Source: RGDT01 sp964630925
GTDB taxonomy: Bacteria; Planctomycetota; Planctomycetia; Gemmatales; Gemmataceae
Length of the DNA stretch: 64,000 nt
NCBI GenBank assembly: GCA_964630925.1
Contig: CAZVZK010000007.1
Span: 62,001-126,000, forward strand
Direction: 5' to 3'
Part shown: one piece after another, positions 15,421 to 23,684 of the stretch
Position numbering within the stretch: the stretch's first letter is position 1
Layout: every line of letters begins with the position of its first letter
Program-made: the position numbers and the translations under genes
Notes under the pieces: model-generated
Told to the model about the DNA's origin: nothing
Seen by the model: only the letters and a program-made list of their open reading frames with translations
Databases searched by the model: none

Positions 15421-16272
15421 TCAATCGGGCAGGTCGAAAGCCCGCCCCAGCAGGCGGCTCCTCCGCGCCGGCGCCGCGGCGGCCTCCTCCTCCTCGCGGA
15501 AGATGTCGCTGATCAGGGGACACCGGCCCGACGACGCCGCCAGCCGCCCCACCGCCTCGGCGAGGCGGCGCAATTCCTCGGCCTGAGCGGCCAACTGCCC
15601 TTCGACACGCCCGACGGCCTCGGCGGACGACGAGAGCGCCCGGTGCAGGCCGTCCAGCTTCTGCACGGTGAGGGCGGCGGCGAGCTTCGCGTCGGCCTCC
15701 ACGGCCCGGCGGAAGAAGTACCGCCCCGCCTGCACCAGCAGCGCCTCGCCGCCGGCGGGGCGCAATTCGACGTAGCGCGCCAGCAGCGGGTAACGCTCGC
15801 GGCGCAGGACGTTGGCGATGCCTTCGAGCAACTGCTGCTCGTGGCGCATGATCGCGTCGGGGTCGGCGTAACGGTGGAAGGCGGTGGCCGCCCCGGCCTC
15901 CTCGAACGCGCCGTGGCACGGGCCGGGCACGAGCTTGACGCGGCGGGCGCTCTTCAGCTCGACGAGGCACGCCTTGCGGAACTGGGCCGGCCCGCCGGGC
16001 AGGACGGCGGGCGTCAGCGAGTCGAGGTAGCCGGAGATGTGCGCCTGGAGCTGGCGCTCGTCGCGCGAGGCGAACACCGGCCCGACCCAGTAGGGGCCGG
16101 CCAGGGCCAGCTCCAGGGCGCGCCACGACTTCTCGCTGGCCTGCGCCAGCGCGGCGGTCAGACGCCGCGAGTTGTCGGAGAAGCGGTCGCCGAGGATGCC
16201 CAGGAGGGAGTCGGCCTGGTCGGCCAGCACCTGGCGGGCCGCGATGCAAGACAGGAGGCTGAAGATGCTCAT
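15421..16272 (-). CDS. Unknown-function helical protein, last gene of the sigma/ADP-ribosylglycohydrolase/vWA operon
   Basis: A 283-residue protein with no enzyme motif that I recognise. It is mostly helical: residues 10-50 (RQVLADQADSLLGILGDR, then RRLTAALAQASEKSWRALEL) form an amphipathic start. A middle region (about 75-190) contains RFYFRR-like elements (GRYFFRRAVEADAKL). Residues 205-245 form a coiled coil (AEAVGRVEGQLAAQAEELRR). I recall similar N-terminal regions on planctomycete proteins with NTPase or TPR extensions, but cannot verify that here. The ATG at 16272 is 11 bp after the vWA stop, so they are co-transcribed. A scaffold or adaptor role is inference. Confidence 0.75.
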   Translation of the reverse strand: MSIFSLLSCIAARQVLADQADSLLGILGDRFSDNSRRLTAALAQASEKSWRALELALAGPYWVGPVFASRDERQLQAHISGYLDSLTPAVLPGGPAQFRKACLVELKSARRVKLVPGPCHGAFEEAGAATAFHRYADPDAIMRHEQQLLEGIANVLRRERYPLLARYVELRPAGGEALLVQAGRYFFRRAVEADAKLAAALTVQKLDGLHRALSSSAEAVGRVEGQLAAQAEELRRLAEAVGRLAASSGRCPLISDIFREEEEAAAAPARRSRLLGRAFDLPD

Positions 16273-16283
16273 GGCCGTGACCC

Positions 16284-17222
16284 TCACGCCCTGGAGGCGG
16301 TGAACGCCCCGACGAGGTCCTGGGTGATGCGGTGGCCGGGCAGCTCGAGCGTGAAGGCCGTGCTGCCGGCGGGGAGGGTGAAGCGGAGACGGGCGGGCAG
16401 GCCGTCGGGGAAGTCGGCGGCGACGTGGCCCGAGCCGTCGAGGACGCGTCCGCCGGGTGCGACCAGCGTGGAGTCGCTGACCACCTCGGCGAACACCTCC
16501 TGCAAATAGTGCATCTCGCGTGCCATCTTGTAGTCCCACAGGTCGATGGCCTCGCCGTCGGGGGTGCGCCATCCGCCCCCCTCGAAGAGGGCGTCCAGCT
16601 CCGCCAGGGGCGCCTCCTCCACACGCTCGCCGACGCCGAGGAGGACGAACTTGGCCTGCCCGCGCCGCCCCCCGGCGATGTCGCCGGCGAGGTCGAGGGA
16701 GAACGCCTTGACCGCGTCGAGGTCGTCGATGCGGCCGTCGGTGACGAAGACGGCGAAGGACCACGGCGCGCCGCGGAACGGCCCGTCGAGGAAGTGCCGC
16801 AGCGGCGGGAGGAGTTTGGTCTGCCGTCCCCAGGACAGCTCGCGCGGGCCCGTGAGGGGGAGCGACTTCGCCGCGGCGGGCGCGATGTCGCCGACCTCCT
16901 CGACGGAGCCGCCGTCGGGGCCGCACGAGCCGTAGACGAGGCGGGCGGTGCCGGAGGCGGAGAAGCGGGCGAGGTAGGCGGCGAGGGCGCGGGCGACGGG
17001 CTGGACGACGTTCTCCCCGCCGTGGCGGAACAGGGGGCTGACGGCGCCGCAGTCGCCGTACATCCTGCGCATCGAGGCGGACCCGTCGAGGGCGAGGCCG
17101 CAGCGGGCCCCCTCGATATCCGGCTCCATCAGGACCGTTGCGACGATCTTCAGCGTCCCGTCCGGCTGCGGGTGAACGTTCACCTCGCCGAACGGCTCGC
17201 TCGGGTGCAACAGCTGGGTCAT
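16284..17222 (-). CDS. von Willebrand factor A domain protein (TerF-like vWA)
   Basis: A 312-residue protein dominated by one vWA domain with a complete metal-ion-dependent adhesion site: DGSAS (DxSxS, within LALDGSASMRRMYG, about residues 45-58), a Thr in GRQTKLLPPL, and an Asp in VFVTDGRIDDLDA. The arrangement RMYGDCGAVSPLF and the strand preceding GSCGPDG resemble the vWA of TerF/TerY tellurium-stress proteins (family resemblance, not proven). The C-terminal 80 residues form a beta-rich tail. Start chosen for the GGAG Shine-Dalgarno 9 nt upstream. It lies 104 bp after the ADP-ribosylglycohydrolase and 11 bp before the unknown gene. Confidence 0.82.
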   Translation of the reverse strand: MTQLLHPSEPFGEVNVHPQPDGTLKIVATVLMEPDIEGARCGLALDGSASMRRMYGDCGAVSPLFRHGGENVVQPVARALAAYLARFSASGTARLVYGSCGPDGGSVEEVGDIAPAAAKSLPLTGPRELSWGRQTKLLPPLRHFLDGPFRGAPWSFAVFVTDGRIDDLDAVKAFSLDLAGDIAGGRRGQAKFVLLGVGERVEEAPLAELDALFEGGGWRTPDGEAIDLWDYKMAREMHYLQEVFAEVVSDSTLVAPGGRVLDGSGHVAADFPDGLPARLRFTLPAGSTAFTLELPGHRITQDLVGAFTASRA

Positions 17223-17326
17223 ATCGAGCAAACTCCACTGACGGGAGCAGCCTGCTCGGTCCTTCATGATGGACGGCGGGAGGCGAACACGCAAGGGAAG
17301 TTCGATGCGTGGTGCGCGGATGGCAC

Positions 17327-18208
17327 TCAGCGTGGCCCATCCGACGCGGGATTCCTCCGCGCCGCGTCTTCCGCGAAGATACGTCCGACGCCCAGGACCA
17401 TTTCGGCCTCGGGCAGTTTGTCCAGCAGATCCGCCGGCAGGCCGCCGAGCCCGAGTGTGGTGCCGGCGACCTGCCCGGCGAGGGAGGCGTTGGTGTCCGT
17501 GTCGCCGCCGGCGGCGATCATCTGCCCCAGCATCGCCGTGAAGCCGAGGTCCTGGAGGCGTGACGCGGCGAACAGGGCCAGCGGCACCGACTCGATGACG
17601 TACCCGGAGGCGCCGAAACGCGCCGCGGCCTCGGCGATGGAAACCCCGGCGGGGAGGGCGGCGTACGCGAGGAGGCGCTCGCGGGTGCCCGTGGCGGGGA
17701 GGTGGGATGCGATGTGTTCGAGGGACGGCTCGCCGCCCTTCGCGGCGTGTAACGCGAGGACGACTGCGAACGCGCCGACATACGCCTCGTCGCTGTGGTG
17801 GGTGATGCGGCAGACGTCGCGGATGAGGCGGCGCGAGCCGTCGGCCAGCGGGTCGAGGCGGAACGCGAGGGGGGCGATGCGCATCGCGGCCCCGTTGCCG
17901 GCGGCGCGCTCGCCCTTGCACCCCGACAGCGCCCAGTGCGCGCCGGCGTCGAGGTCGCGCAGGGCCTTGAGCGTGCTGGCGCCGAGGCCGGTGAGGCGGC
18001 GGGCGCGGAACCAGCGCAGGAACGACGCGGCGAGGCGCGCCGGGCAGACGGCGTCCTGCCCGGTCAGCGCATCGCACGTCGCCAGCGTCAACTGCGTGTC
18101 GTCGGTCAGGCGCCAGCCGGGCGCGCCCTCGGCCTCGGCGCCGGCGGCATCCCCGAGCGCGCCGCCGACGATGCAGCCGAGGATCGCATCGGTGAGGGAC
18201 GTGGCCAT
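17327..18208 (-). CDS. ADP-ribosylglycohydrolase-family protein (DraG-like)
   Basis: A 293-residue all-helical ADP-ribosyl hydrolase. The binuclear metal-site motifs are all present: GGALGDAAGA (about 15-24), LTDDTQLTLA (about 34-43), and GGDTDTNASLAGQVAGT (about 223-239). Such enzymes remove ADP-ribose from modified proteins or small molecules and can reverse ADP-ribosylation signals. The ATG shares its A with the TGA of the upstream sigma gene (TGATG), which implies tight translational coupling. The combination sigma factor - ADP-ribosyl hydrolase - vWA is unusual and suggests a stress or conflict response (inference). No ADP-ribosyltransferase gene is visible in the window. Confidence 0.9.
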   Translation of the reverse strand: MATSLTDAILGCIVGGALGDAAGAEAEGAPGWRLTDDTQLTLATCDALTGQDAVCPARLAASFLRWFRARRLTGLGASTLKALRDLDAGAHWALSGCKGERAAGNGAAMRIAPLAFRLDPLADGSRRLIRDVCRITHHSDEAYVGAFAVVLALHAAKGGEPSLEHIASHLPATGTRERLLAYAALPAGVSIAEAAARFGASGYVIESVPLALFAASRLQDLGFTAMLGQMIAAGGDTDTNASLAGQVAGTTLGLGGLPADLLDKLPEAEMVLGVGRIFAEDAARRNPASDGPR

Positions 18209-19680
18209 CACTTCATGTCGATGGAGAGTTTCTTGACGACCATCTGCCCGCCCTCGAAAGCCAGCTCGACGGAGACGGCGGTGTCGGGCTTCACGTCGTC
18301 GAGGGTGGCGGGCATCGGCTTGGCCGGGCCGACCTCCATGAACCCACCGCCCACGCCCATCACCACGGGGATCTTGTAGGCCACGACCTCGACCTCCTTC
18401 GCCAGCGGGACGGCGTCCAGCGTGGTCTCCCTTCTTAGGGACACGAGCTGCACGGTACGCCGCTTCCTGTCGATGGCCTTGAGCGTGAACATCTCGCCGG
18501 CCGATTGCCTGAAAGCCGTGATGCGGCGGATGGCGGCCTTGCCGGGCGCCGTCTCGACGGACGCCATCATCCCGCACTTGAGATCGGCCAGCTTCGCGGG
18601 CCTGCCGTCGAGCGTGACGGCGGGCGCATCGGTGGGCACGCCCCTGACCACGCCGGGCGGGAGCTGGGGGTCGATCTTGGCGCCGGGCATCACCTTGACG
18701 ACGCCGAGCCCGAGGGTGGCGAAATGGCCGAGGTCGAGCGTCTTCCTGTCGGCGTCGGCACCCTGGATGACCCACAGCCGGCCTTCGACGTGGGCCTTGA
18801 ACATCGTGGCCGCGGACGGCTTCGGCTCCGGCTCGGGGCCCTTCTCGGGCACGGGCGGACGGGCGGCCGCCATCATCCCGCACACACCTAGAAGCAGCGC
18901 CGCGGCCACGGCGGCCGCCAGCATCTTCAACTTGCCCGTCAGCATGGATTTCACCAGGATCGAGGTCAGGGCGAGGGCGTTCTCCGAGACGAGGCCGGAC
19001 ACGGCCGAGGCCACGAGTGACGCGGGCACCGGCGCCGCCTGGGCGTGCGCCGCGAACATCGCGGCGAGCGCCGTGGCGGACAGGGCGACGCCACGCGACG
19101 ACAGCCGGGAGGCGAGCCGCGCGTGGGCGGCGTTGAGGCGGTGCGACAGGGTGCCGTCGCCGATGCCGAGGCGTGACGCGGCCTCGCGGCGCGTCACGCC
19201 CTCCAGATCACACAGGACGACGGCCAGACGCTGCGCCTCCGGCAGGGCGGCGATCTCCTCGTCGAGGATGGCGCGCACGTCGCCCCAAACGTCGGGGTCG
19301 CGGACGGGCGAGTCGGGCGGATCGCTCATGGCCTTCTCCCTCTTGCGGCGGCGCAGGGCGGAACGCCGCGCCTCGCGAGCGGCGCGGCGGGCGACGCCGT
19401 GGAGCCAGCCGGCCAGACGCGGCGGGTCCACGTCGGCGGCACGGCGTGCCAGGACGAGGAACGTCGCCTGGAAGGCGTCGTCCGCGCCGTCGGCGTCCCC
19501 GAAGACGCGCCGGCAGACGCCGAGGACCATCGGGCCGTGGCGGCGCACGATGGCCTCGAAGGCGGAGTCGTCGCGCGAGCGGACGAACGCCGTGAGGAGT
19601 GCGGCGTCGTCCTCGGGCGTGCCGGCCCGGCGGGCGTGGTCGCGCAGGCGGCGGGCCAGCAGGTCGAGCGGAGCGTTCAT
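18208..19680 (-). CDS. ECF sigma-70 factor with transmembrane anchor and C-terminal extracytoplasmic domain
   Basis: A 490-residue protein, far longer than a normal ECF. Sigma region 2: FGDADGADDAFQATFLVLAR (about 60-79) and LAGWLHGVARRAAREAR. Region 4: LPEAQRLAVVLCDLEGVTRREAASRLGIG. A transmembrane helix (about 252-271, MLAAAVAAALLLGVCGMMAA) leads into a Pro-rich linker and a roughly 200-residue beta-rich domain with VKVMPGAKIDPQLPPG, DRKRRTVQLVS and a SVELAFEGGQMVVKKLSI end, presumably outside the cytoplasm. This is the planctomycete ECF01-Gob style with built-in sensor. It is the first gene of a four-gene minus-strand run. Confidence 0.9.
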   Translation of the reverse strand: MNAPLDLLARRLRDHARRAGTPEDDAALLTAFVRSRDDSAFEAIVRRHGPMVLGVCRRVFGDADGADDAFQATFLVLARRAADVDPPRLAGWLHGVARRAAREARRSALRRRKREKAMSDPPDSPVRDPDVWGDVRAILDEEIAALPEAQRLAVVLCDLEGVTRREAASRLGIGDGTLSHRLNAAHARLASRLSSRGVALSATALAAMFAAHAQAAPVPASLVASAVSGLVSENALALTSILVKSMLTGKLKMLAAAVAAALLLGVCGMMAAARPPVPEKGPEPEPKPSAATMFKAHVEGRLWVIQGADADRKTLDLGHFATLGLGVVKVMPGAKIDPQLPPGVVRGVPTDAPAVTLDGRPAKLADLKCGMMASVETAPGKAAIRRITAFRQSAGEMFTLKAIDRKRRTVQLVSLRRETTLDAVPLAKEVEVVAYKIPVVMGVGGGFMEVGPAKPMPATLDDVKPDTAVSVELAFEGGQMVVKKLSIDMK

Positions 19681-19759
19681 CGTGGTCGGCCTCGTGCCTC
19701 GTCATCCTACACTTGGCCGGCCGGGCCGCCGCGCGCCAGCGGGAAACCGGCGGTCTTGT

Positions 19760-19851
19760 CTTATCGTAGAGCACGCATCCTGCGTGCTCCTGGCCGTGGG
19801 CGCGGCGTCCCCGACGGCCAGAAGCACGCAGGATGCGTGCTCTACGATAAG
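19760..19851. repeat. 38-bp inverted repeat hairpin between divergent/serial genes
   Basis: Arms 19760-19797 and 19814-19851 are complementary apart from one position, with a 16-nt GC-rich loop. Each arm itself contains the palindrome AGCACGC-ATCCT-GCGTGCT, so several folds are possible. It lies in the 216-bp gap between an ECF start and the end of the next minus-strand gene. It could terminate transcription or be a REP-like repeat. Confidence 0.8.
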
Positions 19852-19896
19852 AGGGCCGGCAGGCCTGGGGGCCCGCCCTTCAGGAGCAGCCAGCCG

Positions 19897-20196
19897 TCAC
19901 TCGACGGCGGCCACCTTGCCGACGACGGCGGACGCGGCCACCCAGCCGTTGATCTTGCCGAGGTTGTTGCCGATGAGGAGCTGGCCGTCCTTGACCTCCT
20001 TGACGAGGTGCAGGAGGAAGTTACCGCGCCACTCGACCAGAACCACGTCATCGACGCGGACGTCGGAGGCGGATACCGGGGCGAGGGTGACGAGCTGGCC
20101 GCACTCGATGCGTCCGCGCATGGAGCCGCCCGACGGACGGATCTGGATGGTGCGTCCGGCGGCCAGCTCAGCCCTGGCGTCGTTCACCCAGCCCAT
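19897..20196 (-). CDS. Small soluble S24/S26 (LexA/signal-peptidase fold)-like protein
   Basis: A 99-residue protein. It has GGSM with Ser25, a following V-T-L-A-P strand, VRVDDVVLVEW, then FLLHLVKEVKDGQLLIGNN (about 60-78), and VVGKVAAVE at the end. This order (SM, strand, DDVV, H-V, IGNN, GKV) matches the core of S24/S26 peptidases. Ser25 with His63 would fit the Ser-His S26B dyad, and Ser25 with Lys66 the LexA-type dyad. There is no membrane anchor or DNA-binding domain. It could be a minimal protease or a catalytically idle fold. Start 20196 chosen (GGGGA upstream) over an upstream TTG. Confidence 0.72.
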   Translation of the reverse strand: MGWVNDARAELAAGRTIQIRPSGGSMRGRIECGQLVTLAPVSASDVRVDDVVLVEWRGNFLLHLVKEVKDGQLLIGNNLGKINGWVAASAVVGKVAAVE

Positions 20197-20213
20197 CGTC
20201 AATCCCCGGAGGC

Positions 20214-20283
20214 GGCCCGTGGCGACAAGATTTCAACTTGTCGTGAGTCCAACCAAACGTTGAATACTTGTCGCCACGGGGCC
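20214..20283. repeat. Hairpin with GTGGCGACAAG/CTTGTCGCCAC arms after the DUF1501 stop
   Basis: Arms 20214-20229 and 20267-20283 pair with a single bulge; an inner TTCAAC/GTTGAA pair extends the stem. It lies 4 bp after the end of the minus-strand DUF1501 gene, so it may act as its terminator. The tail TGTCGCCACGGG recurs at 58294-58305, linking it to the REP-like family there. Confidence 0.7.
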
Positions 20284-20286
20284 CGC

Positions 20287-21669
20287 TCAGTGCAGCAACT
20301 CGATGGGCGTGTACTCGGCCATCGTCAGCAGCTCGCGCGGCACGCCACGCAGCACACGAAGTTTGCCCACGTCGAGCAGCGAGTGCATCACCGTGCCGAT
20401 CAGGTTCTTCAGGCGGACCGGCTCCGTCGCCGGCTCGCCGGCGATCTTGTCCGACTGCCCCACCACCTGGCCCATCTTCAGCGGCCCGCCCGACAGCAGC
20501 AGCGGCGCGATGTTGCCCCAGTGGTCACGCCCGCCCTTGGTGTTGATGCGCGGCGTGCGGCCCATCTCGCCCGTCACCACCAGCAGGATTTTCTTCTCCA
20601 ACCCGCGCTGCCGCACGTCCTCGATGAACGCCGACAACGCATGATCCAGAGGCGGGCCCATGTACGACATGCCCTCCGTCATCGTCGCGTTGTTCACGTC
20701 GGCGTGCATGTCCCACACGAAGTTCGTCGTCACCGTCACGAAGCCGGCCCCACGCTCGCACAGGCGGCGGGCCAGCAGCAGCAGCTTGCCCAGGGACCGC
20801 GCGTTGTCGGCGTAGTTCTTGTGGTTGTTCCACTTCTTGCTGATGCTCTCGACCTTCACCAGCGGCTCGGTGTCGTAGGCCGCCACCGTGCGCGGCGACT
20901 CCTTGGACAGGTCAAAGGCGTCGCCGACGCCGCGGAGGATGATCTCGAACGCCTTGTCGCGGCTGGCGTCGGACGTGCCCTCGTCCAGCTCCTTCTTCAC
21001 CCGGTCGAAGGCGGCGAGGAGCGAGCGGCGGTCATCGAGGCGTTCGCGCGGCATGCGCAGGGCCATGTCGCGCTGGAGGTTGCCGGCGCCGTCGGGCATA
21101 AAGGGCGTGGTGGCGGCGCCGAACGGGCCGGTGCTGTCGAACTTGCCGAAGCCCATCTGGCCCGCCTGGGCGCGTTTGTCCACGGCGCGGGGGAAGAGGG
21201 CGGCGTTCGTCGGCATGCCGGTGACGGGGTGGTTCGGCCCGGCGGCGCGGGCGTAGGCGCTGCCGAGGTTGGCCCCGAAGGTGTCCTTGCCGACGACCGG
21301 CTTGATGTCGTGGTTGCCGTCGCCGGTGACGAACGAGCGGACGACGCTCACCCTATCCGCGAGCTTCGCGAGTTTGGGGAACGACCCGCCGAAGGTGACG
21401 CCGGGCAGCGCGGTCTTGACCTCGCCGGTGGCACTGCGGGTGTTGTCGGGTGCCGACATCTTGGGGTCGAACGTCTCCGTCTGGCTGGGCCCGCCGTGCA
21501 GGAAGAGGAAGATGACCGAGCAGTCGCGGACGGCCTTGGCCTCGTTCTCCAGCGAGATCGTGGAGGCGAAGCCGGGGAGGGAGGCGAGCGACAGGCCGCC
21601 GAGGCCGAGGGTGCCGATGCGGAGGAAGTCACGGCGGCCGAGGACGCACGAGTCGTGCAGGGTGAGCAT
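20287..21669 (-). CDS. DUF1501 protein, Tat-exported
   Basis: A 460-residue protein with a twin-arginine signal (LGRRDFLRIGTLGLGG, residues 10-25) and the alkaline-phosphatase/sulfatase-like DUF1501 fold. Landmarks: IFLFLHGGPSQTETFDPK (about 53-70), VRSFVTGDGNHD, LARRLCERGAGFVTVT, DMHADVNN, VVTGEMGRTPRIN and GRDHWGNIAPLLLSGG. Sulfatase-type nucleophile residues are not obvious, and no activity has been proved for the family. In planctomycetes it is normally encoded beside a PSCyt/DUF1549 gene; here that partner is missing. Monocistronic, followed by a hairpin. Confidence 0.92.
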   Translation of the reverse strand: MLTLHDSCVLGRRDFLRIGTLGLGGLSLASLPGFASTISLENEAKAVRDCSVIFLFLHGGPSQTETFDPKMSAPDNTRSATGEVKTALPGVTFGGSFPKLAKLADRVSVVRSFVTGDGNHDIKPVVGKDTFGANLGSAYARAAGPNHPVTGMPTNAALFPRAVDKRAQAGQMGFGKFDSTGPFGAATTPFMPDGAGNLQRDMALRMPRERLDDRRSLLAAFDRVKKELDEGTSDASRDKAFEIILRGVGDAFDLSKESPRTVAAYDTEPLVKVESISKKWNNHKNYADNARSLGKLLLLARRLCERGAGFVTVTTNFVWDMHADVNNATMTEGMSYMGPPLDHALSAFIEDVRQRGLEKKILLVVTGEMGRTPRINTKGGRDHWGNIAPLLLSGGPLKMGQVVGQSDKIAGEPATEPVRLKNLIGTVMHSLLDVGKLRVLRGVPRELLTMAEYTPIELLH

Positions 21670-21907
21670 GGCGGGTGCCTCGCGGAAGGAGGACGGGGTA
21701 GGTGAAGGAGATCCTACCCGGTGCGTGGCCTGGACGCAATGGGCTGGCCAAGGGATCTCTTAGGCACCGAATCCAGGCGGCCGTGGAAGCGGATCCGGCG
21801 GGCGCCTATGGATGAAAGAAAGTGACTGCGTGGCGGGCCGGGCCGGATGCGATGAACGTGCGATGTCATCGACGGCCCCTCGCTCGGCGCCAGCGGAGCC
21901 TGACAGA

Positions 21908-23122
21908 ATGATATACCTCCTCCCCCTGCTGTTGCTCGGCGGCGACGACTGGACACAGTGGCGCGGCCCGACGCGCGACGGCCTGGTCCCGGGCTCGTCC
22001 TGGCCGGCCAGGCTCGACGAGGCGACGCTCAAGCGCCGCTGGCGTGTCGATCTCGCGGAGGGGTACCCCGGCCCGCTGGTGGCCGGCGGCCGCGTCTTCG
22101 TCGCGGAGACGAGCGGACGCAAGGAGGAGGTCGTCCGCTGCCTGGACCAGAGGGACGGCAAGCAGGTCTGGGAGGCGTCGTGGAAGGGGGCGATGACGGT
22201 CCCGTTCTTCGCGATGTCGAACGGCTCCTGGATCCGCTCCACCCCGGCACTCGACGGGGGCCGGCTCTACGTGGCCGGGATGCGTGATACCCTCGTCTGC
22301 CTCGACGCGAACACGGGCAAGGAGGTGTGGAAGGCCGACCTGATGGAGCGCTACAAGACGCCCCTTCCGGCGTTCGGCTTCGTCTGCTCGCCGCTGGTGG
22401 ACGGCGATCACGTCTACGTCCAGGCGGCCGCGTCGCTCCTCAAGCTCGACAAGAAGACCGGGGCCGAGGTGTGGCGATCGATGAAGGACGGCGGCGGGAT
22501 GTACGGCAGCGCGTTCTCGTCGCCGGTCTTCGCGACCTTCGCGGGCAAGCGGCAACTGGTCGTGCAGTCGCGCACCGCCCTCACCGGGGTGGACCCCGAG
22601 AACGGGGAGGTCCTGTGGGACGTGAAGATCCCGGCGATGCGTGGCATGAACATCCTCACCCCGGCCGTCCACGGGGACGGCATCTTCACCTCCGCCTACG
22701 GTGACAAGGCGTACCTGTTCAAGGTGTCGCGGGACGGCGCGAAGTGGGCGGTCAAGCCCGCCTGGACGCTGAAGCTGGAGGGATACATGTCCACGCCCGT
22801 CATCATCAAGGGCCACGCCTACCTGCACCTGCGCAACCAGCGCCTGACCTGCATCGACCTCGACGCCGGCAAGGTGAAGTGGACGACGGCCAAGGCGTTC
22901 GGCAAGTACCAGAGCATGGTGGCGCAGGGCGAACGCATCCTGGCCCTCGACGAGCGCGGCATCCTCTACCTGCTGCGTGCCAACCCGGAGAAGTACGACC
23001 AGCTCGACGAGCGGAAGGTGGCCACCGGCGGGGAGACGTGGGGGCACCTGGCCGTCGCGGGGGGCGAGCTGTTCGTGCGCGAGCTGCGCGGCCTGTCGGC
23101 CTGGGATTGGGGGAAGAAGTAG
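21908..23122 (+). CDS. PQQ-like beta-propeller protein (BamB/quinoprotein-like), exported
   Basis: The ATG at 21908 is preferred over the longer frame: it has a GGAG site 10 nt upstream and begins with a short hydrophobic leader (MIYLLPLLLLGG). In 404 residues there are repeated PQQ blades with the tryptophan-docking pattern: LVCLDANTGKEVWKADL, LLKLDKKTGAEVWRS, ALTGVDPENGEVLWDV, LTCIDLDAGKVKWTTA. The start DDWTQWRGPTRDG is typical of planctomycete outer-membrane-assembly-like propellers. True PQQ binding is uncertain because the catalytic Asp/Glu set of quinoprotein dehydrogenases is not evident. It stands alone, divergent from the DUF1501 gene. Confidence 0.88.
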   Translation: MIYLLPLLLLGGDDWTQWRGPTRDGLVPGSSWPARLDEATLKRRWRVDLAEGYPGPLVAGGRVFVAETSGRKEEVVRCLDQRDGKQVWEASWKGAMTVPFFAMSNGSWIRSTPALDGGRLYVAGMRDTLVCLDANTGKEVWKADLMERYKTPLPAFGFVCSPLVDGDHVYVQAAASLLKLDKKTGAEVWRSMKDGGGMYGSAFSSPVFATFAGKRQLVVQSRTALTGVDPENGEVLWDVKIPAMRGMNILTPAVHGDGIFTSAYGDKAYLFKVSRDGAKWAVKPAWTLKLEGYMSTPVIIKGHAYLHLRNQRLTCIDLDAGKVKWTTAKAFGKYQSMVAQGERILALDERGILYLLRANPEKYDQLDERKVATGGETWGHLAVAGGELFVRELRGLSAWDWGKK

Positions 23123-23155
23123 AGGCATCCGAGGGGGGCGACTCCCCCCCCAAGT

Positions 23156-23599
23156 TCACTGCCGGCAAGCGGGGCCGACGGCCGCGGCGGGGGCGGGCCG
23201 CAACAGCCACACCTCGCCCGGCGTGTTCTTGAAATGGTAGTTCGCGCAGTACGGCGCCGAGGCGAACGTGGCGGCCAGGTTCGTGCCGCCGGGGACGGCC
23301 ACGTCCACCGCCTCGCCGGCGGGTACCCTGGCGAGGAACGTCAGCTTGCCCGCCGCCACGGTGAACAGCGTCGCCTCGTCCTTGCGGACGTTCGCCACGG
23401 TCACGGGCACCTTCAGCGGGGCGGCGAAGACCGGCGGCGAGGGCGGCGGGCACTCCTCCTCGTGGATGGGCCCCTCGTCAACGCGCGGGCCCTCGACGAT
23501 CAGCCGTATCTGCCGGCGGAGGAGTTCCACCGTCCGGTCCGACATGCACCCAGCGGTAGGCAGGATCACCGCGGCGGCGAGGAGCAGGCGTGCCATCAT
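23156..23599 (-). CDS. Lipoprotein, paralogue A of a tandem pair
   Basis: A 147-residue protein with signal peptide and lipobox (LPTAGC, Cys about residue 17). A Glu/Pro-rich linker (EEECPPPSPP) precedes a compact beta domain: VTVANVRKDEATLFTVAAGK, LTFLARVPAGEAVDV, NLAATFASAPYCANYHF and GEVWLLRP. The last 65 residues align closely with the neighbouring lipoprotein 23685-24326, so the two arose by duplication. ATG 23599 is used because GAGGGA lies at a proper distance. Function unknown; it is anchored to an outer or cytoplasmic membrane leaflet and contains conserved Cys and Trp. Confidence 0.8.
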   Translation of the reverse strand: MMARLLLAAAVILPTAGCMSDRTVELLRRQIRLIVEGPRVDEGPIHEEECPPPSPPVFAAPLKVPVTVANVRKDEATLFTVAAGKLTFLARVPAGEAVDVAVPGGTNLAATFASAPYCANYHFKNTPGEVWLLRPAPAAAVGPACRQ

Positions 23600-23608
23600 G
23601 ACATCCCT

Positions 23609-23651
23609 CGATGGATCAGGCGAGCGAGCCCGCCGATGGATCAGGCGAGCG
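23609..23651. repeat. 25-bp-period direct repeat upstream of lipoprotein A
   Basis: The 18-nt unit CGATGGATCAGGCGAGCG occurs at 23609-23626 and again at 23634-23651. It lies in the short space between the two tandem lipoprotein genes, just before the Shine-Dalgarno of the downstream one, and is probably a small local duplication. Confidence 0.7.
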
Positions 23652-23684
23652 GCCCCGTCAGGGGGCCGAGTCGTGGCTGTCGCA

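Noticed and set aside
20287..21669. Sulfatase assignment for the DUF1501 proteins
   Set aside because: The fold is related, but the CxPxR-type formylglycine motif of sulfatases is not present, so only DUF1501 is claimed.
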